From the NCBI RefSeq assembly GCF_003073045.1, contig NC_037598.1, positions 25,047,822 through 25,111,821 of the forward strand: a stretch of DNA of 64,000 bases. The letters are read 5' to 3'. Both the position numbers and the translations under genes were made by a program. The DNA is from Pomacea canaliculata (lineage: Eukaryota > Mollusca > Gastropoda > Architaenioglossa > Ampullariidae). Within the stretch, counting starts at the first letter, position 1, and every line of letters starts with the position of its first letter. Under the pieces are notes generated by a model. The model was not told the origin of the DNA. It saw only the letters and a program-made list of their open reading frames with translations, and did not search any database. Shown here one piece after another: positions 10,129-21,240 of this stretch.

Positions 10129-10716
10129 CGAGGGTCGTTTGGAAAGTTTTAAGCAGAATCAAGACAGTTTTTCCCAATTTTTCTTAATAGTCCCCTTTAA
10201 CATTGATGCACATAATCCAAGATGGTCAAGCACTGCAATGCCATCATGGAAGAAGATGGCGTCCTTGCCCTCCAGCAATTCGACAACACACACGACCTCA
10301 TCATTGTTTCCAAAATGGCGACCAGGTAGGTGGGATCTGAGTTTAGGAAACAGGTAGAATTTAGATGGAGCTAACACATTGTGAACGGGCGCGTTACCTG
10401 GAGAAAGATCACACTTGGCCTCAGCTTTCCTCTGCTTTTCCACTTCACTGGTTCCTTCAGTGATGCATGGTACAGTCTATCAATATTTCTCCCTGTCCCA
10501 GGTAGTCTAATCGGAATCCAAAAGAAACAGAAGCCATCACCTTGCCAGCCGACACTGCCTACTTAAACTACTCCGGGGGTTGAGCACCACGTGCTTTCAC
10601 TGTTTTCTTTGAATCTTTGATTCAGGTTCGAAGTGATGAACCGAGGTTTCTTCTTGATTTGCTAGATGATTTTCTTCTTTTTTGGGTGAGGCTTAGAAAT
10701 TTTGAAACGACCCTCG
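10129..10716 (-). mobile_element. Internally deleted mariner element
   Basis: Inverted termini CGAGGGTCGTTT and AAACGACCCTCG are bordered by TA (10127-10128, 10717-10718). The minus strand encodes a mariner transposase C-terminus: a piece like HDNAPVH (here PGNAPVHN) is joined straight to a piece like LAPSDYYLFP (here LAPSKFYLFP), so the section between the second and third catalytic acidic residues is deleted. The intact element would be about 1.3 kb. Inactive. Confidence 0.85.
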
Positions 10717-11079
10717 TATATTTGGTATTTCAAATGCACTTGATTGTTATGTTAATACACAATATTTATTCTTTGTAAGAGGGAAAAAATGATTCTGGAT
10801 TTTATGGCTGAATAAAATAAAACTTTTCTACAACCAGTGACTTTCATCATTTGTGTGAAGATTGTTATCTATAATGTACATCAAATATATATACAAATAT
10901 TTCTCTGATGCTGATTACATGCAGTCTTGATAGATATTTGATTTAACCAATCCGAATGGCATGCGTGCCCATTGAAACAGACAATCCGGAAGGCAGTTTT
11001 GAGTCGATCTTGTTCCTTGATGCGGATTTGCCTATGTCCTGTGGCTAGGACATTTTTGGTAAAATTCTGCACTCTGGTG

Positions 11080-11790
11080 AGTTTGCTGTAGACTAATCAG
11101 GGTCCGGTATAGGTTCTGCATCAAATTCAGTTGTTTTGTTAAGAGCTCGATAATTAATATAAAACCTCACTGGGACATCTTTTATTATATGAATGCTGGG
11201 AACCAAAGTGGATACGATGATGGTTCTGTTGCTCCCATTCGAAACACGGTAGTCACCTCGTGTTTCACTGTTTGTTGAAGCTCAAGCAAGAGGGATTGAA
11301 GTTTCTGACTTTAGTCTTCTGTAGATGTCAGACGTTTAGCTGCATGTCCTGCTGGCTCGTAGACGTGTACATCTTATGCATTGGGGACTTCTTGCGGACA
11401 TAACTCCTCCGAGACAATTTCTGAGAAAGTAAAGGGGTTATCGTTCCTGGTCCCGCAACTAGTCGCTGCTGTGCTAGTTTCACCTCCATCTCTGTGGGTG
11501 GTTCTCGTCTGAAATATGTGTGCAACATGTTGATATGGAGGACCTTCTCCTACTGTTAATTTTACAAAGTAGTCCGGATCGCACTTTTGGACCAGAAAAC
11601 GTTCCCGCGATTGCGCGAGCATTTCTTTGGAGGACAAAATGCAAAATATTGCCTTGGAGAAAAACTGTAGACTGTCATGGTTATTAAAGACCATATTGTA
11701 TGCAAAAAACAGTGTGCAGCTCCTTAAAAAAACTTCATTCGTAGCACTAATTAACGTCTGAGATTCAACACCGCACAACAATAAATGGCT
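11080..11790 (-). mobile_element. Ty3/gypsy-like reverse transcriptase relic
   Basis: On the minus strand FYINYRALNKTTEFDAEPIP matches the RFCVDYRxLNxxT segment of gypsy reverse transcriptase, followed by a stop. Upstream, in other frames, lie LQSLLLELQ and GATEPSSYPLW, reminiscent of the stretch between protease and RT. Several stops and frameshifts show it is dead; no LTRs are visible. Confidence 0.6.
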
Positions 11791-12157
11791 TTGGAGATTT
11801 GCTTTTAAAAGTTAAAGCTGATCTGTTCAAAAGCCGCTATGAGTGAGCGAGTGAGTTGTTTTTTTCTGTTGCTCTTTCAGTTTCTTTAGGTTATTTTCTT
11901 ACTTATTCTCGTTGATGTTTATGAATGTTGGAAGCTCAGAAAATAGAAGGAGGGAGGAGACGAAAAAAAATGAGATGTAGGGTACAACTAGGAGAGTGAT
12001 AGACAAAATTAAGTAGAATGAAATGTAAGTCATGCAATTTCACTTCAATCTTCGTTACAAACTTCACAACTTCTTTCCTTTGCCTTCTGTTTTGTCAATG
12101 TTTGAGCTCATATCCACAAGGAGAGATGTGCTTTACAAATCCTATCATCATCATTAT

Positions 12158-12180
12158 CAGCAGCAGCAGCAGCAGCAGCA
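12158..12180 (+). repeat. (CAG)n microsatellite
   Basis: Seven to eight CAG units preceded by ATC triplets, in noncoding sequence. Confidence 0.9.
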
Positions 12181-12415
12181 TCAGCGTCGTTGTCATTGTC
12201 ATTTAATGTCCTTGATACTAAAGTTCATTTTACTTCCTTTTTTCTTTCAGATAATTCTTGTTGTCCCTTGTTACTCTCAGGAGTGCTTTTCTGTCAAAAA
12301 TTATTATTACTCTGGCTTAGTGTTACGAATTTTTCTTCAATGCGCATAAATTAATTTTGTTTGCCATGACAACCACAAGTCTCCTGGATTCGTGTTTAAA
12401 AATAAACTCGACGTG

Positions 12416-12620
12416 TGACGTCATCAACAGATTGCCAAGACATGCAACCCTCAGCAGACAGATTTTATATATCCTCCGTGTGCCTGTCTATCCTCTATCT
12501 AGCTATCGACCTATCTATCCTCTATCTACTTTGCAGCAGACGACACTCGTCATTCTATGACGCAGTTACGATTGACGTCATTACACTAAGCGTCATGTGT
12601 GGCGTCATGCATGGCGTCAC
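12416..12620. promoter_or_regulatory. Cluster of CRE-like TGACGTCA/CGTCA motifs
   Basis: Two full TGACGTCA palindromes (12416-12423, 12573-12580) and several CGTCA or TGACG half-sites, including ones near 12548, 12590, 12603 and 12614, fall within about 200 bases. This density suggests CREB/ATF-type binding or a decayed tandem repeat. Function is inference. Confidence 0.4.
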
Positions 12621-13172
12621 CCGCCACACGACCCTCTGTACCCTGATGTAGCCAGGCCTCTACCTCACCTCCCAGCGCAGTCTCCACACACACAGGACCT
12701 GCACACCCGGGTAGCCACCCGGCCCCTGCCAGTCCTCCTCCTAGCCCTGACTACCAGCACTGGTCAAACTGTGAGTCGCTGGATGGAAGGGTAGACAAAC
12801 TTTAACCCATTCACCGCAAGTTCCAAGCTGCGCTGTGCTGCAACATTTGTCGGCGTCTTCTGTAATCCAAGTAAATAAAACATCTCAACTCTTTCCTCTC
12901 TCACTTTTCTCTGATAAAAATATTCTCTTCTTTCCTGGTGAGAAAGGTTCATGTTATGTTAGGGGTGGGTAGCTTTGATGACTCTGTAATTAGCAAATGC
13001 TCGTGCTGAAATGTGACAGCAACGACTATGAAGATGATGATGATGTCCTTCCAGTTCTAGCTGTCATTTTGGATGCTCTCATATCGTGCACTTACCTGAG
13101 ATTACATTAATTGTGGAAGAAGATTTTGTAGCACCATACATTGCTTTGATGCTTATTTCACAATTTTTTCAG

Positions 13173-13308
13173 TCCTTTTTGACAAGAATGTACGGAGCCA
13201 TCTGCAACTCCCGGGGTCCTCCTCGACACAGTAACCCTAGTCACTACACCAAAGAGGAGATTTCTTCTGGTCGTCCCTCCCTTCAGAGTGAAACCCGGGG
13301 CAACAGTA
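13173..13308 (+). pseudogene. EGF-derived exon with cysteines lost and phase shifted
   Basis: The acceptor is TTCAG at 13168-13172 and the strong donor GTAAGA at 13309. One frame reads FLTRMYGAICNSRGPPRHSN, aligning with EGF exon 885-1019 (CSSGMYGADC...), but seven of eight cysteines are gone. The exon is 136 nt rather than 135 or 138, so splicing in phase 1 would shift the frame into a stop. It is probably not used. Confidence 0.55.
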
Positions 13309-13436
13309 GTAAGAATTCACATTTTCCTCAGTCACTAGATTGGCTAGATGCTAAGTATGCCATTAAAACTCTATTTAAAGGCATCCTCCGGCGCTAATTT
13401 CGTTAATTCAATCTTTATTTTGTTTATTTTTTCCAG

Positions 13437-13571
13437 ACTGCAATGATGTTACTTACGTGGAATACTGCGGCGCATCCTCTGGCGGCTCTAAGCCTGCAGC
13501 CTCCAAGTCCTTCATCAGTCAAGATGCAGACAGGCTCGCCAAAGAATGGACTAACTTCATTTGTAAAGAAG
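13437..13571 (+). CDS. Cysteine-poor EGF-derived exon A
   Basis: The acceptor is TTCCAG just before the exon and the donor GTAACA just after; it is 135 nt and phase 1-1 with an open frame. It starts DCNDVTYVEYCGASSGGSK and ends EWTNFICKE. Register with EGF repeats holds at C1, C2, the SCGHCK block (here SSGGSK), the W-T-x motif and C8, but C3 to C7 are replaced. It could be a diverged repeat or unrelated linker; the identical exon size and phase favour the former. Confidence 0.55.
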
Positions 13572-14555
13572 GTAACAAGATTAAATCTTTTTCTGTTGGT
13601 TTAGCTCTAAAATTTTAGAAGTCGTTTATTGTCGGTAGTAAGAATGTTTGTCTAAAGCCCACGTGACTAGATCGAGTGTTTAAAGTCTTGTGGGACACAC
13701 CTGTACGATTGTTTGTCGGCTGGTCATTCACACGTGTATACACCGCACTGAGGAATTGAGTCAAAACGGTCCAAACGGTCCAAAATAGTTTTTCTCTCCG
13801 CTTTGTTCTGTCTCTCACCTTGGGACAAAATATTGGAGGCCGCGTGGTCGAGGTAACGACGATGAAACTTGTAACCAGAACGTTCAAGGCTCAGTTCTAC
13901 AGCTGCATTTTAACAATCTATTCAATCTATTATAATGATGAAGGTAAATGATGAAGTCTAGAGTTTAAAGCTTGCCTCATTTTGCCTTTCTTTAAAATAT
14001 TTCTTGGAACTATTTTTTTCAAATCCTTTTTGACTGGTCACGAGGACCAGCTCTTGACATTCCGTTCTGGTTACGAGCAACAACCAACAATGGGCGTCAG
14101 TCACCAGAACCCACCTCTGGTTAATTCAACCTACTACCCACTTTTCATTTCGTATCGATAACAGATATACTCACAGTTAGCAAAATAATCATATTAAACA
14201 CACTACCGTAAATGAGGTAAAAATAAATAATAAAAATAAGGCTCATAAACTATTTTTAGATTGTTTAGTTTAGTTGAATTGAGATCAGATTTGTATATTT
14301 AGCAATAGCATAATCCTTTCAGAAGTATTGATAAAACAATTACGATGTTGTGGGATTTCATATTAAGCACAATTTAGTTATACACAATTGCATGATGATG
14401 GAAGAGAACATACCCGTCTATTTCTTTAAAGACACAATTAGTTACCTCAGATGTATTAACTTTGACGTTGGTTAACTACGGAAGACATTTTCCAACCATT
14501 ATAATCATGTTGTTTATACAAAATATTGTCTTTTCACTGGCTAATCTTTTTTTAG
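13572..14555. other. Intron, no gene seen
   Basis: AT-rich sequence without repeats I can name and no EGF-like blocks. Confidence 0.5.
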
Positions 14556-14690
14556 TCTGCCTTGCTGAAATGGACAAAAATGATTCCAATGAGGCCAGTG
14601 ATCGTTGTCGAGACAGTGTCCTGCGTGACCAGACCAAGGAGGAAGATCCTGCTTCTGATGTACGATGGCCGGACACCGGGTGTCAGGAAG
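14556..14690 (+). CDS. Cysteine-poor EGF-derived exon B
   Basis: The acceptor is TTTTTTTAG at 14547-14555 and the donor GTCAGA at 14691. It is 135 nt, phase 1-1 and open. The codons TGT CGA GAC AGT GTC CTG CGT match TGT AAA GAC AAT GTC ACG TGT of exon 3530-3667, with the last Cys now Arg. Only C1, C4 and C8 positions remain cysteine, and the peptide (CLAEMDKNDSNEASDRCRDS...) is highly charged. Confidence 0.55.
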
Positions 14691-14800
14691 GTCAGATGTC
14701 ATCAATTCTAGCATTTTACTTAAAGTACATGGCCTTGAGCAAATCTTTTTGAAGCCTCTTACCATTCGGCATAATTTAATCCTTTTTTTATGTTTTTCAG

Positions 14801-14938
14801 TCTATCCTGCTAGAGAGGCTGAAGAATACTGTAGAGCTACTGGTGATCACTATAAATGTAATGCAACTTGTGCCCAGCTCAGTGGTAGAGGTCTTCATGA
14901 ATCTACTGTAGAATGGCCTGGAAGTCAGTTTACTGAAG
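14801..14938 (+). CDS. Cysteine-poor EGF-derived exon C
   Basis: The acceptor is TTTTTCAG at 14793-14800 and the donor GTAATT at 14939. It is exactly 138 nt and phase 1-1. Aligned without gaps to exon 8707-8844, C2, C5, the H-x-K core, the G before C6, and W and G of GWxG are kept (HYKCNATC against HCKDNATC in exon 6274). C1, C3, C4, C6, C7 and C8 are Tyr, Gly, Tyr, Gly, Ser and Phe. The frame is open. Confidence 0.6.
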
Positions 14939-15295
14939 GTAATTGGCTTGTTGTGGGCGGCTTGCTTTGAAGTAACATATTGCAAAGAAGAAAAACATTA
15001 GCCTCTATGAAAAATATTTAAATCCAGAAAACAACTCAGTAATAGCACAAACATTATTATCTCGTCTCATTCTCTCTACGCGCTACCAACCTTCTTGTCT
15101 GTGTGTTTATTCTTTCTTGACTTGACTAATGCAACAAATTGTTTGCTTTCTCTAATAAACTACGGTTAATTAATAAACAGACAAAAAAACAAAGAAAATT
15201 ACATTATGTAAGATTGACTTGTGGTATACACATTGCTGTGATGGGAATTAGACTGTTGACTTTATCAGTCTGTGACATTCATAACTGAAGTACTT

Positions 15296-15470
15296 TGTGT
15301 GTGTGTGTGTGTGTGTTGGGGGGAGTATTATGTGTTTGTGGTGTTGTCTGTGTATTTTTATGTGCATGTGTATGTGTTTGTTGGTGTGTGTCTGTGTCTG
15401 TGTCTGTGTCTGTGTCTGTGTCTGTGTCTGTGTCTGTGTCTGTGTCTGTGTCTGTGTCTGTGTCTGTGTA
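15296..15470 (+). repeat. (GT)n and (TGTGTC)n microsatellites
   Basis: A short GT run at 15296-15315 is followed by about fourteen TGTGTC hexamers at 15386-15468, in an intron. Confidence 0.95.
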
Positions 15471-15657
15471 TGTATGCACGTGCGTTTTACAAAACCACGT
15501 GTTCTCTTTAGTGCTCGTCTAGCAGTCCAGTTATGAAACATAGTTTACATTATATACCAACCATTGCAGTGTTTATATATATACACACACATGCACACAC
15601 AAACTGTGTATATATATATATTATCACAATAAAGACACTAAACTCTTCATACCTCAG

Positions 15658-17564
15658 TCTGTACGACAATTAACCGATGTCAAGACAACCGCCCAGACAG
15701 GTGTTGCACCAGGTGTAGGAGACCTTTGTCAGGTGAGGAGTATGGTGGAGCCCTCAGGTCTGTGTGCGATCGAGACTCGCCGAGTCCTCTCTGCAGATAC
15801 GGTAATTGTTTTAAATGTTCAACAAATAATATATAAATAAATGTGTGTTCGGTTGTTCTGTGAGCAATATAACAGATGTTTAGCAGTGTGCAAGGAGATT
15901 CCACAAACGATAAACATTGATGTCTGTCTGACAGTTAGTATAATCTACTACTTTTGTCCTGCGTGTGGCTTTGTATGAAGTGTAAAAAAGATCGGTATAG
16001 TTACAAATATACACTAAGCTGTATCGACGATACACAGCTCTTAGTGTTAAAACGGAAAATGTCTCAGTTAAATAATTGTACAGAAATCGTAAAGTTATTT
16101 ATAACACTACAACTCGAATTTCGAGATAAATTTGTACATTTGTTCACTGTTCACCGTTTAGCCTGTCACCTACTGAGGCTCATTCGACAGATAAACTGTC
16201 ATAGTCTAACAATACACTGACCTATACTTGTCTTAATGTAATCATTCACTAATCTTCTCTTATTCATTACTTGTACAGTGTAATAGTTTTGCTATTACCT
16301 ATAAAAATATTGCGGGTTTTGTTGTCCATGAAGCTGCCCCTGACCACCACCAGGAGTCAATCTACCTGAGGTCTTGCAGTCGGTGTGATGGCTTTCAGCT
16401 TTGTAATCCAGTAACCAGCCTCTTCTACGATCAAAGTAAGTGGCATTTTAATATTTTTCTCTGGCTCTTTCGCCTCTCTAGTTGTTTTACACATATCTTG
16501 GTACTGGGGGAGGCGGACGGCGGAGTAGTTGGAGCGCTGACCGTCCGAACTACTAGGCGCCGGTTCGATACCCGTGCCGCGCAGCAAACTTCCCTCAGTA
16601 GATCCAGCTGGCGGGGGTAGGTACCTGACTCTATGGAGGGTTGGGTGAGGCAGTGAGGGTGAGCAGTTCCCCTCACGAAAGCTGGTGTCAAGAAAAGTGT
16701 GGTTCCTCACACCTCTCTTCCTTTACGATCTGAGACGATCAGGAGGCGATCTCTACCTTTACCTTACCTTGTCATAGCAATTTTTTTCTGAAATGCTGAT
16801 AATAAATACCAGGCTTGATAAATATTCTGTTTTAATCTTTCAAAATCATTATTTGATGATGATAATAACAAATAAATTTTGCATGAGTAGTGTTAGCCAC
16901 AGAATTGTACTGACAGTTTTCATGTTTGCCTGTGTGTGTGTGTGATGTGTGATTGTATGGTGTGTGTGTGTGATGTGTATTGGTGTGTGTGTGTGTGGTA
17001 TCTGTGTGCCTGTGTGTGTGGTGTGTATGGGGTGTGTGATTGTATGGTGCGTGTGTGTGTGGTGTGTATGGTGTGTGTGATTGTATGGTGCGTGTGTGTG
17101 TGTGATTGTATGGTGTGTGTGTTCTGTCCGTGCCAGCACACTGTGCTAAAGTCTGCCAACGCATAGAGGGCGCTCGACCATATGATGCACAGGTCCTTGC
17201 TGTCATCAAAGTAATCAGACTTTTTTTTTTTTTAACTGTTTATTTTCTTTGTCCTATTCTCTATTTTCTGCTGCTTGATTAATTTCTTCTTGAGCCCTGG
17301 TTAGAGCATGTTAGTCTAGACAAAGAAATGTTTCAAAAGACACTTTCAAAGTGAGAAGCAGAAGTTCTTACCTCATGTTAGAGGTTTTACAACTGTTTAT
17401 TGAAGAACATGGTTAAGAGGCACGTGTTTTTGTTTTCAATTTTTACCCTTATTGTGTTGTTTTATTTACAGCATAGCAGGTCTGTGAAGATAACACAAGA
17501 TTGTACCGAAGGCGCACCATCGTTCAGGAGGTCCTGTCCACACTGTAACTTTGTACACAAATAG
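15658..17564 (+). CDS. Cysteine-containing 3' exon block ending the EGF gene (inferred)
   Basis: Four exons join in frame: 15658-15801, 16334-16435, 17137-17210 and 17472-17564, with intron phases 1, 1 and 0, and a TAG stop at 17562-17564. The first carries NRCQDNRPDRCCTRCRR, the second LRSCSRCDGFQLCNP, the third HCAKVCQRIEGARPYD, the last RRSCPHCNFVHK. I do not recognise the domain; CxxC-type pairs recur. The entry phase 1 matches the upstream EGF-derived exons, so these probably form the C-terminus of that gene, which would then be secreted since no membrane helix is seen. The acceptor at 16331-16333 lacks a good pyrimidine tract. It could also be a separate gene. Confidence 0.45.
16495..16770 (+). 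mobile_element. tRNA-derived SINE
   Basis: An A-box-like GGAGTAGTTGGAGCGC near 16521 and a B box GGTTCGATACCC near 16561 lie about 30 bases apart, as in a pol III promoter. A unique body follows and the 3' end is a short CTACCTTTACCTTACCTT tail. No protein is encoded. It sits in the intron after exon 16334-16435. Confidence 0.75.
16930..17125 (+). repeat. GT-rich imperfect tandem repeat
   Basis: Repeated TGTGTGTG-ATTGTATGGTGTG units continue to within 15 bases of the acceptor of exon 17137-17210. Confidence 0.9.
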
Positions 17565-17671
17565 AAGAAAAGCGTATAATCCGGCTCTATATATCCACAA
17601 GATAAATATTAGTTTAAATATTCAAGTTCTTTAGAAAACTGATGTGTAAAGAAGATCAAATATTTAAGATA

Positions 17672-17938
17672 TTAGCCACGCGCTTTTATGTTATAGATAG
17701 AGGATGAAAAGTAAAAATGAAATGGAGGAAAGATTATGAACAGAGTGGAAGCCACACATGTGGTCAGTCCGCCCAAAATAATTGTCAGTAACATAAATTT
17801 TGCTGTTCTTCTCTTGATCAGGTGAATTCTCAGGGAAAGGGGCTCATTTTCTACAAAAGTGAAACACTGTCCACAACAGGGGGACCATGAGCTGAACTCA
17901 CTGGAGGCAACGTGGAGACCGGCGCTCATCTCACTCAT
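17672..17938 (-). CDS. Possible small membrane-protein ORF, 88 aa
   Basis: From an ATG with A at -3 (CAAACATGAG) the frame reads MSEMSAGLHVASSEFSSW..., then a basic stretch (IKRRTAK) and a hydrophobic helix of about 20 residues (FMLLTIILGGLTTCVASTLF), ending at a stop. The open frame continues upstream to an earlier ATG at 18067. I recognise no family; it may be chance or an exon of an unseen gene. Confidence 0.22.
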   Translation of the reverse strand: MSEMSAGLHVASSEFSSWSPCCGQCFTFVENEPLSLRIHLIKRRTAKFMLLTIILGGLTTCVASTLFIIFPPFHFYFSSSIYNIKARG

Positions 17939-19029
17939 GTTTGTTGTTGTCTTGCCTGTCAACCGCCATTCTCTCCCGAATCCAGAATTTTCACGAATTC
18001 TTATTACATTTGGTGAGGTCAGGTGTTGACCTGGACTCTCTGCTGCTGACTGAGCTTTAGCTGTCATTAAAACACTGTGCCCCCAAACATCGTTGTGTTG
18101 TGACACGCGCAGCTGCACGTGCAGCTGTCAGGTCCCCGAAGCCACTCACGTGATTATCGTCGGCACGTGTGGGACTGGGGGCCAGGGGGGAATTTGTTAG
18201 CTCCTTTGTTAGGCTAGTCTGGGGTTATTTTATCGACTTCAGCAACAGCCAGCTGATGATCTCTGTTTGTCTTCAATGGCAAAACTCGGAAAACGATAAA
18301 AGGTTTGTGTGCAGCTGCCAACTGTTATCTAGGATGTGAGTATTTACTGAACGCTGCAGGCCACGTGTTTAATGCCTTTATATTACCACAGGAGTAACAG
18401 TAGGATTTCCTTAAACACTGATCACCAGTCCTGCACCCATTCAGACCCACATACCCTCCTTCAATCTCTCCTTCTTTCACACACACATATATGAACAAAT
18501 ACAGATGCTCATACATGCTGTCCTTCCTCTGTCTTTCTTAAACACAAATTCTTTCTCTCTCTCACACTTTTGTTGGTTAAAATACCCAAACACATTCTAA
18601 TTCACACCTCAAGTCCAAACACTGAGTGTATATAACCGTTGGTCAGTCTGGCCGCTTGCAGCGTTTTCATAACCCGCGTTGACCCCACTGACCTCTCAAG
18701 GCTTTCGACAGCGCGACCGAGGGACTCTGCGTGTGTGTGCGGCCTGCCAGCAAACAAATGGCGGACTAAATGATCGAACTGCATTCATGTTCACGCTGAC
18801 GCCACGCCCCCTGTACAGGAAGCCAGTTCATCTCCTTTCCCTCGTTTGTTTGTTTTAATTCAGTGTAGTCGTAATGACCAGGCTGTGTCCAGTGTCCCAG
18901 CCACCCCTACCCCGATCTACGTCTGTCCCAATCACGCAAGGAAAGGTAAATAACTGCTTCTGATCTTCTGGACCCTTCGCTTGAACGAAATGAACCCTTC
19001 GTCATGAGCTAGGTACACAGAGGACTTAA

Positions 19030-19295
19030 TTGTACAGCTGTGACACCGCCACGTGACCTTACCGTGTATCCCAGCCACTAATTACACGGCTTTGGTCGCA
19101 CTTGTAGGTGGACAGCTGTGATCCCATCGAAATAATACAGCTGACTCTTGGCCAGGAGTTGTACAGCTTTAACTCCATCTCTGATTTACAGCTGCTATGC
19201 CCGCCGTTAACCCTCCAGCAGCGAACATTACTTTATTAGGTGTGGCCTCCCACTACTCGTACAGCTGTGATCCTAACCCTAGTTGCCAGCTGTGA
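19030..19295. promoter_or_regulatory. E-box (CAGCTG) cluster
   Basis: CAGCTG occurs at about 19035, 19113, 19138, 19189, 19262 and 19287, with one CAGCTT variant near 19163. Several sit in a shared context (TACAGCTGTGATCC). This is either a bHLH-binding cluster or a decayed tandem repeat. Confidence 0.4.
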
Positions 19296-20383
19296 CCCCG
19301 ACTTAGCATCGTACACGCAGGCCTGGAGTTCTAAACCTCTATTCACATCAGGTTGTTCAGAGTCCAAGCCTACCTTTTGTGGCACACTCAGAAGCAAAAG
19401 TAATTTATTTTAAGGGGCAAATCTGATCTTTGTCGACTTGTCCGGTTCCCTTGTCGCGTGCCCTCCAGAAAACATTCGTGCCGGAAGCGGAGACCTGATT
19501 CCACCGCCATTTGCCACCGTAGTGACAGTTTCTGAAGACCGGAAGTGGACCAAGCACGCCAGGCATGCTGAGGCATGCGCGATGCCACTTTAGGAAGTGC
19601 TTTAGACGGGTTGCCTTTCTTAGAAGGAAAATCGCGCCGCGTGCGTCGATGACAGCGGAAAGCAGCTGATGTGAATGGCGATAACGGCACGTGCCGACTG
19701 TTTCAAAAACTAGGATTGTGTTTACTGTGCCGAGAGTTCAAAAAATCCTTTCATTTCTGCCTCTAGTGGCAAAGATCTGTCAGATCAGACTGACTCGGTC
19801 CTCATTGGGTTTGTCATCAGCGTATTACAGTCTCGTGAATTCTCGGACTTGAGATTACATCTCGCGTGACTATAAAAGCCAAAAAAGCAACACATTCGCT
19901 GGCATTTGTACCTGTAGGATACCTGCTAACCTTTAATTTTGATGACCACAGCTGAACCTAGAACTGTAACTCCAATCCGTCAGTTTTGAATGGTAAACAG
20001 CTTGATAAACACACTTTATTTTGAATGATGTTCGATAAAAATTATTTTCAGGAATTTTTCGAAAGAGTTAATAAAGACAAAAATATAGGGCTAATAATCA
20101 TTGAGAGTTCAGGAATGTGTGAGTTCATTCAGTTCCTGGCGGTTCAAAGGTCAGCCGGCCGCATTCTATCCACGGACAGGACCTTTTTGTGAGTCTCACT
20201 CGCCATTCCTTGAACAAGATTTCGCAACAAAAAAATAAATAAACAAAAGCGGCTCAGCGGGGAAAGGAGAGAGCGAAAGCATGTAGTCTCCATCCCACAG
20301 CCCTCCCCTCGCAGACAGGATCTCGACGAGTCACGTGACCACCAAAGCGCGATGGCGGCGAAGAGTGGCGTAATCGCTCACAG

Positions 20384-20605
20384 ATGAATGCCGGGAAATC
20401 AGCTCGGCTATTCCAAACCATAATCATGGATCTCGGCGAGCCTGATGGAGCTTCCCAATTGCCGCGCAGATTCAAAGCGCAATTATCGCCTTCAGAGGAG
20501 CTGGCGAGGAGGATGCAACAGATATTAGTCAAGCAAAGAAAGAGGCTGTCCAGAAACTTTCTGGCTTCGGTTGATGTTTACGTGCCGCCCCGCCTCCTGG
20601 GTTAG
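20384..20605 (+). CDS. Possible short ORF in a CpG-rich segment, 73 aa
   Basis: From ATG at 20384 the peptide reads MNAGKSARLFQTIIMDLGEP and later LSPSEELARRMQQILVKQRK, a plausible amphipathic helix. A GCGATGGCGGCGAAG start-like site lies just upstream. No family recognised. It could equally be a conserved noncoding element or a promoter. Confidence 0.2.
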   Translation: MNAGKSARLFQTIIMDLGEPDGASQLPRRFKAQLSPSEELARRMQQILVKQRKRLSRNFLASVDVYVPPRLLG

Positions 20606-21167
20606 CTTGGTGAAGATCACATCAACAGTCCAGAGAAATGCCAGCCTGTCGGTAAACTGGAAAAGCAAAAACAAATATTTGTTGACGGCAAAAATATTAA
20701 ACGTAAGAGTAAACGACAACAAAAATATTAGAATGTTAGAAAAACAAGAGCTTTGGCATAGTCAACAACATCAGTATCATTGCTGTCTGAATCATGGTAA
20801 ATATTTACTACAAGCCCGTGTGATTAATGTTCGTGACCTCCTATATCAGTATTGTTCTGTTGTAGGTATTTATTTATTAGTCTAAAGTAGTAATTACGTG
20901 TGGAGATTACTCAAGCGGAAAGAAGAGTAAATTATATCAATACCCTCAACTGCAAAAATTAAATAAATGCACACATGTTCCTGGTCTTTCATTAAATGTA
21001 CTATTGAGCTGTGCATGCTCAGTCCATGACATGGTCACAGCTGGTTGGCTTTAGTTTTGGGCAGCTGCTTTGTTTCTTCGTTTGCTTACCCGTCTTCCGT
21101 TATCCGTTCAACTTTTACACTCCCACTTCTCAATCATCACTTGTACTCCCCTTCCTGCCTGAGTATA

Positions 21168-21240
21168 TTGTTGTTGTTATTGTTGTTGTTGTTATTGTTG
21201 TTGTTGTTATGATTATTATTATTATTATTATCGTTGTTGT
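21168..21240 (+). repeat. (GTT)n/(ATT)n microsatellite
   Basis: Imperfect TTG and ATT triplets in intergenic DNA. Confidence 0.9.

Larger units (their letters stand above)
8845..13172. other. 4.3-kb intron or spacer with transposon relics
   Basis: It contains a poly-T tract (about 9468-9493), a mariner relic (10129-10716), a gypsy-like relic (11080-11790), a CAG microsatellite (12158-12180) and a CRE-rich segment (12416-12620). No intact EGF exon is visible. A Pro/Ser/Thr-rich open stretch ending at a strong donor (GTCAAACT|GTGAGT at 12769-12770) might be an exon, but I found no acceptor giving a compatible phase. Confidence 0.6.

Noticed and set aside
15248..15541. Open frames over the TGTGTC repeat
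   Set aside because: Pure translation of a microsatellite in all frames.
16521..16580. Functional tRNA gene
   Set aside because: A and B boxes are present, but no acceptor stem pairs and the sequence continues into a SINE body and tail.
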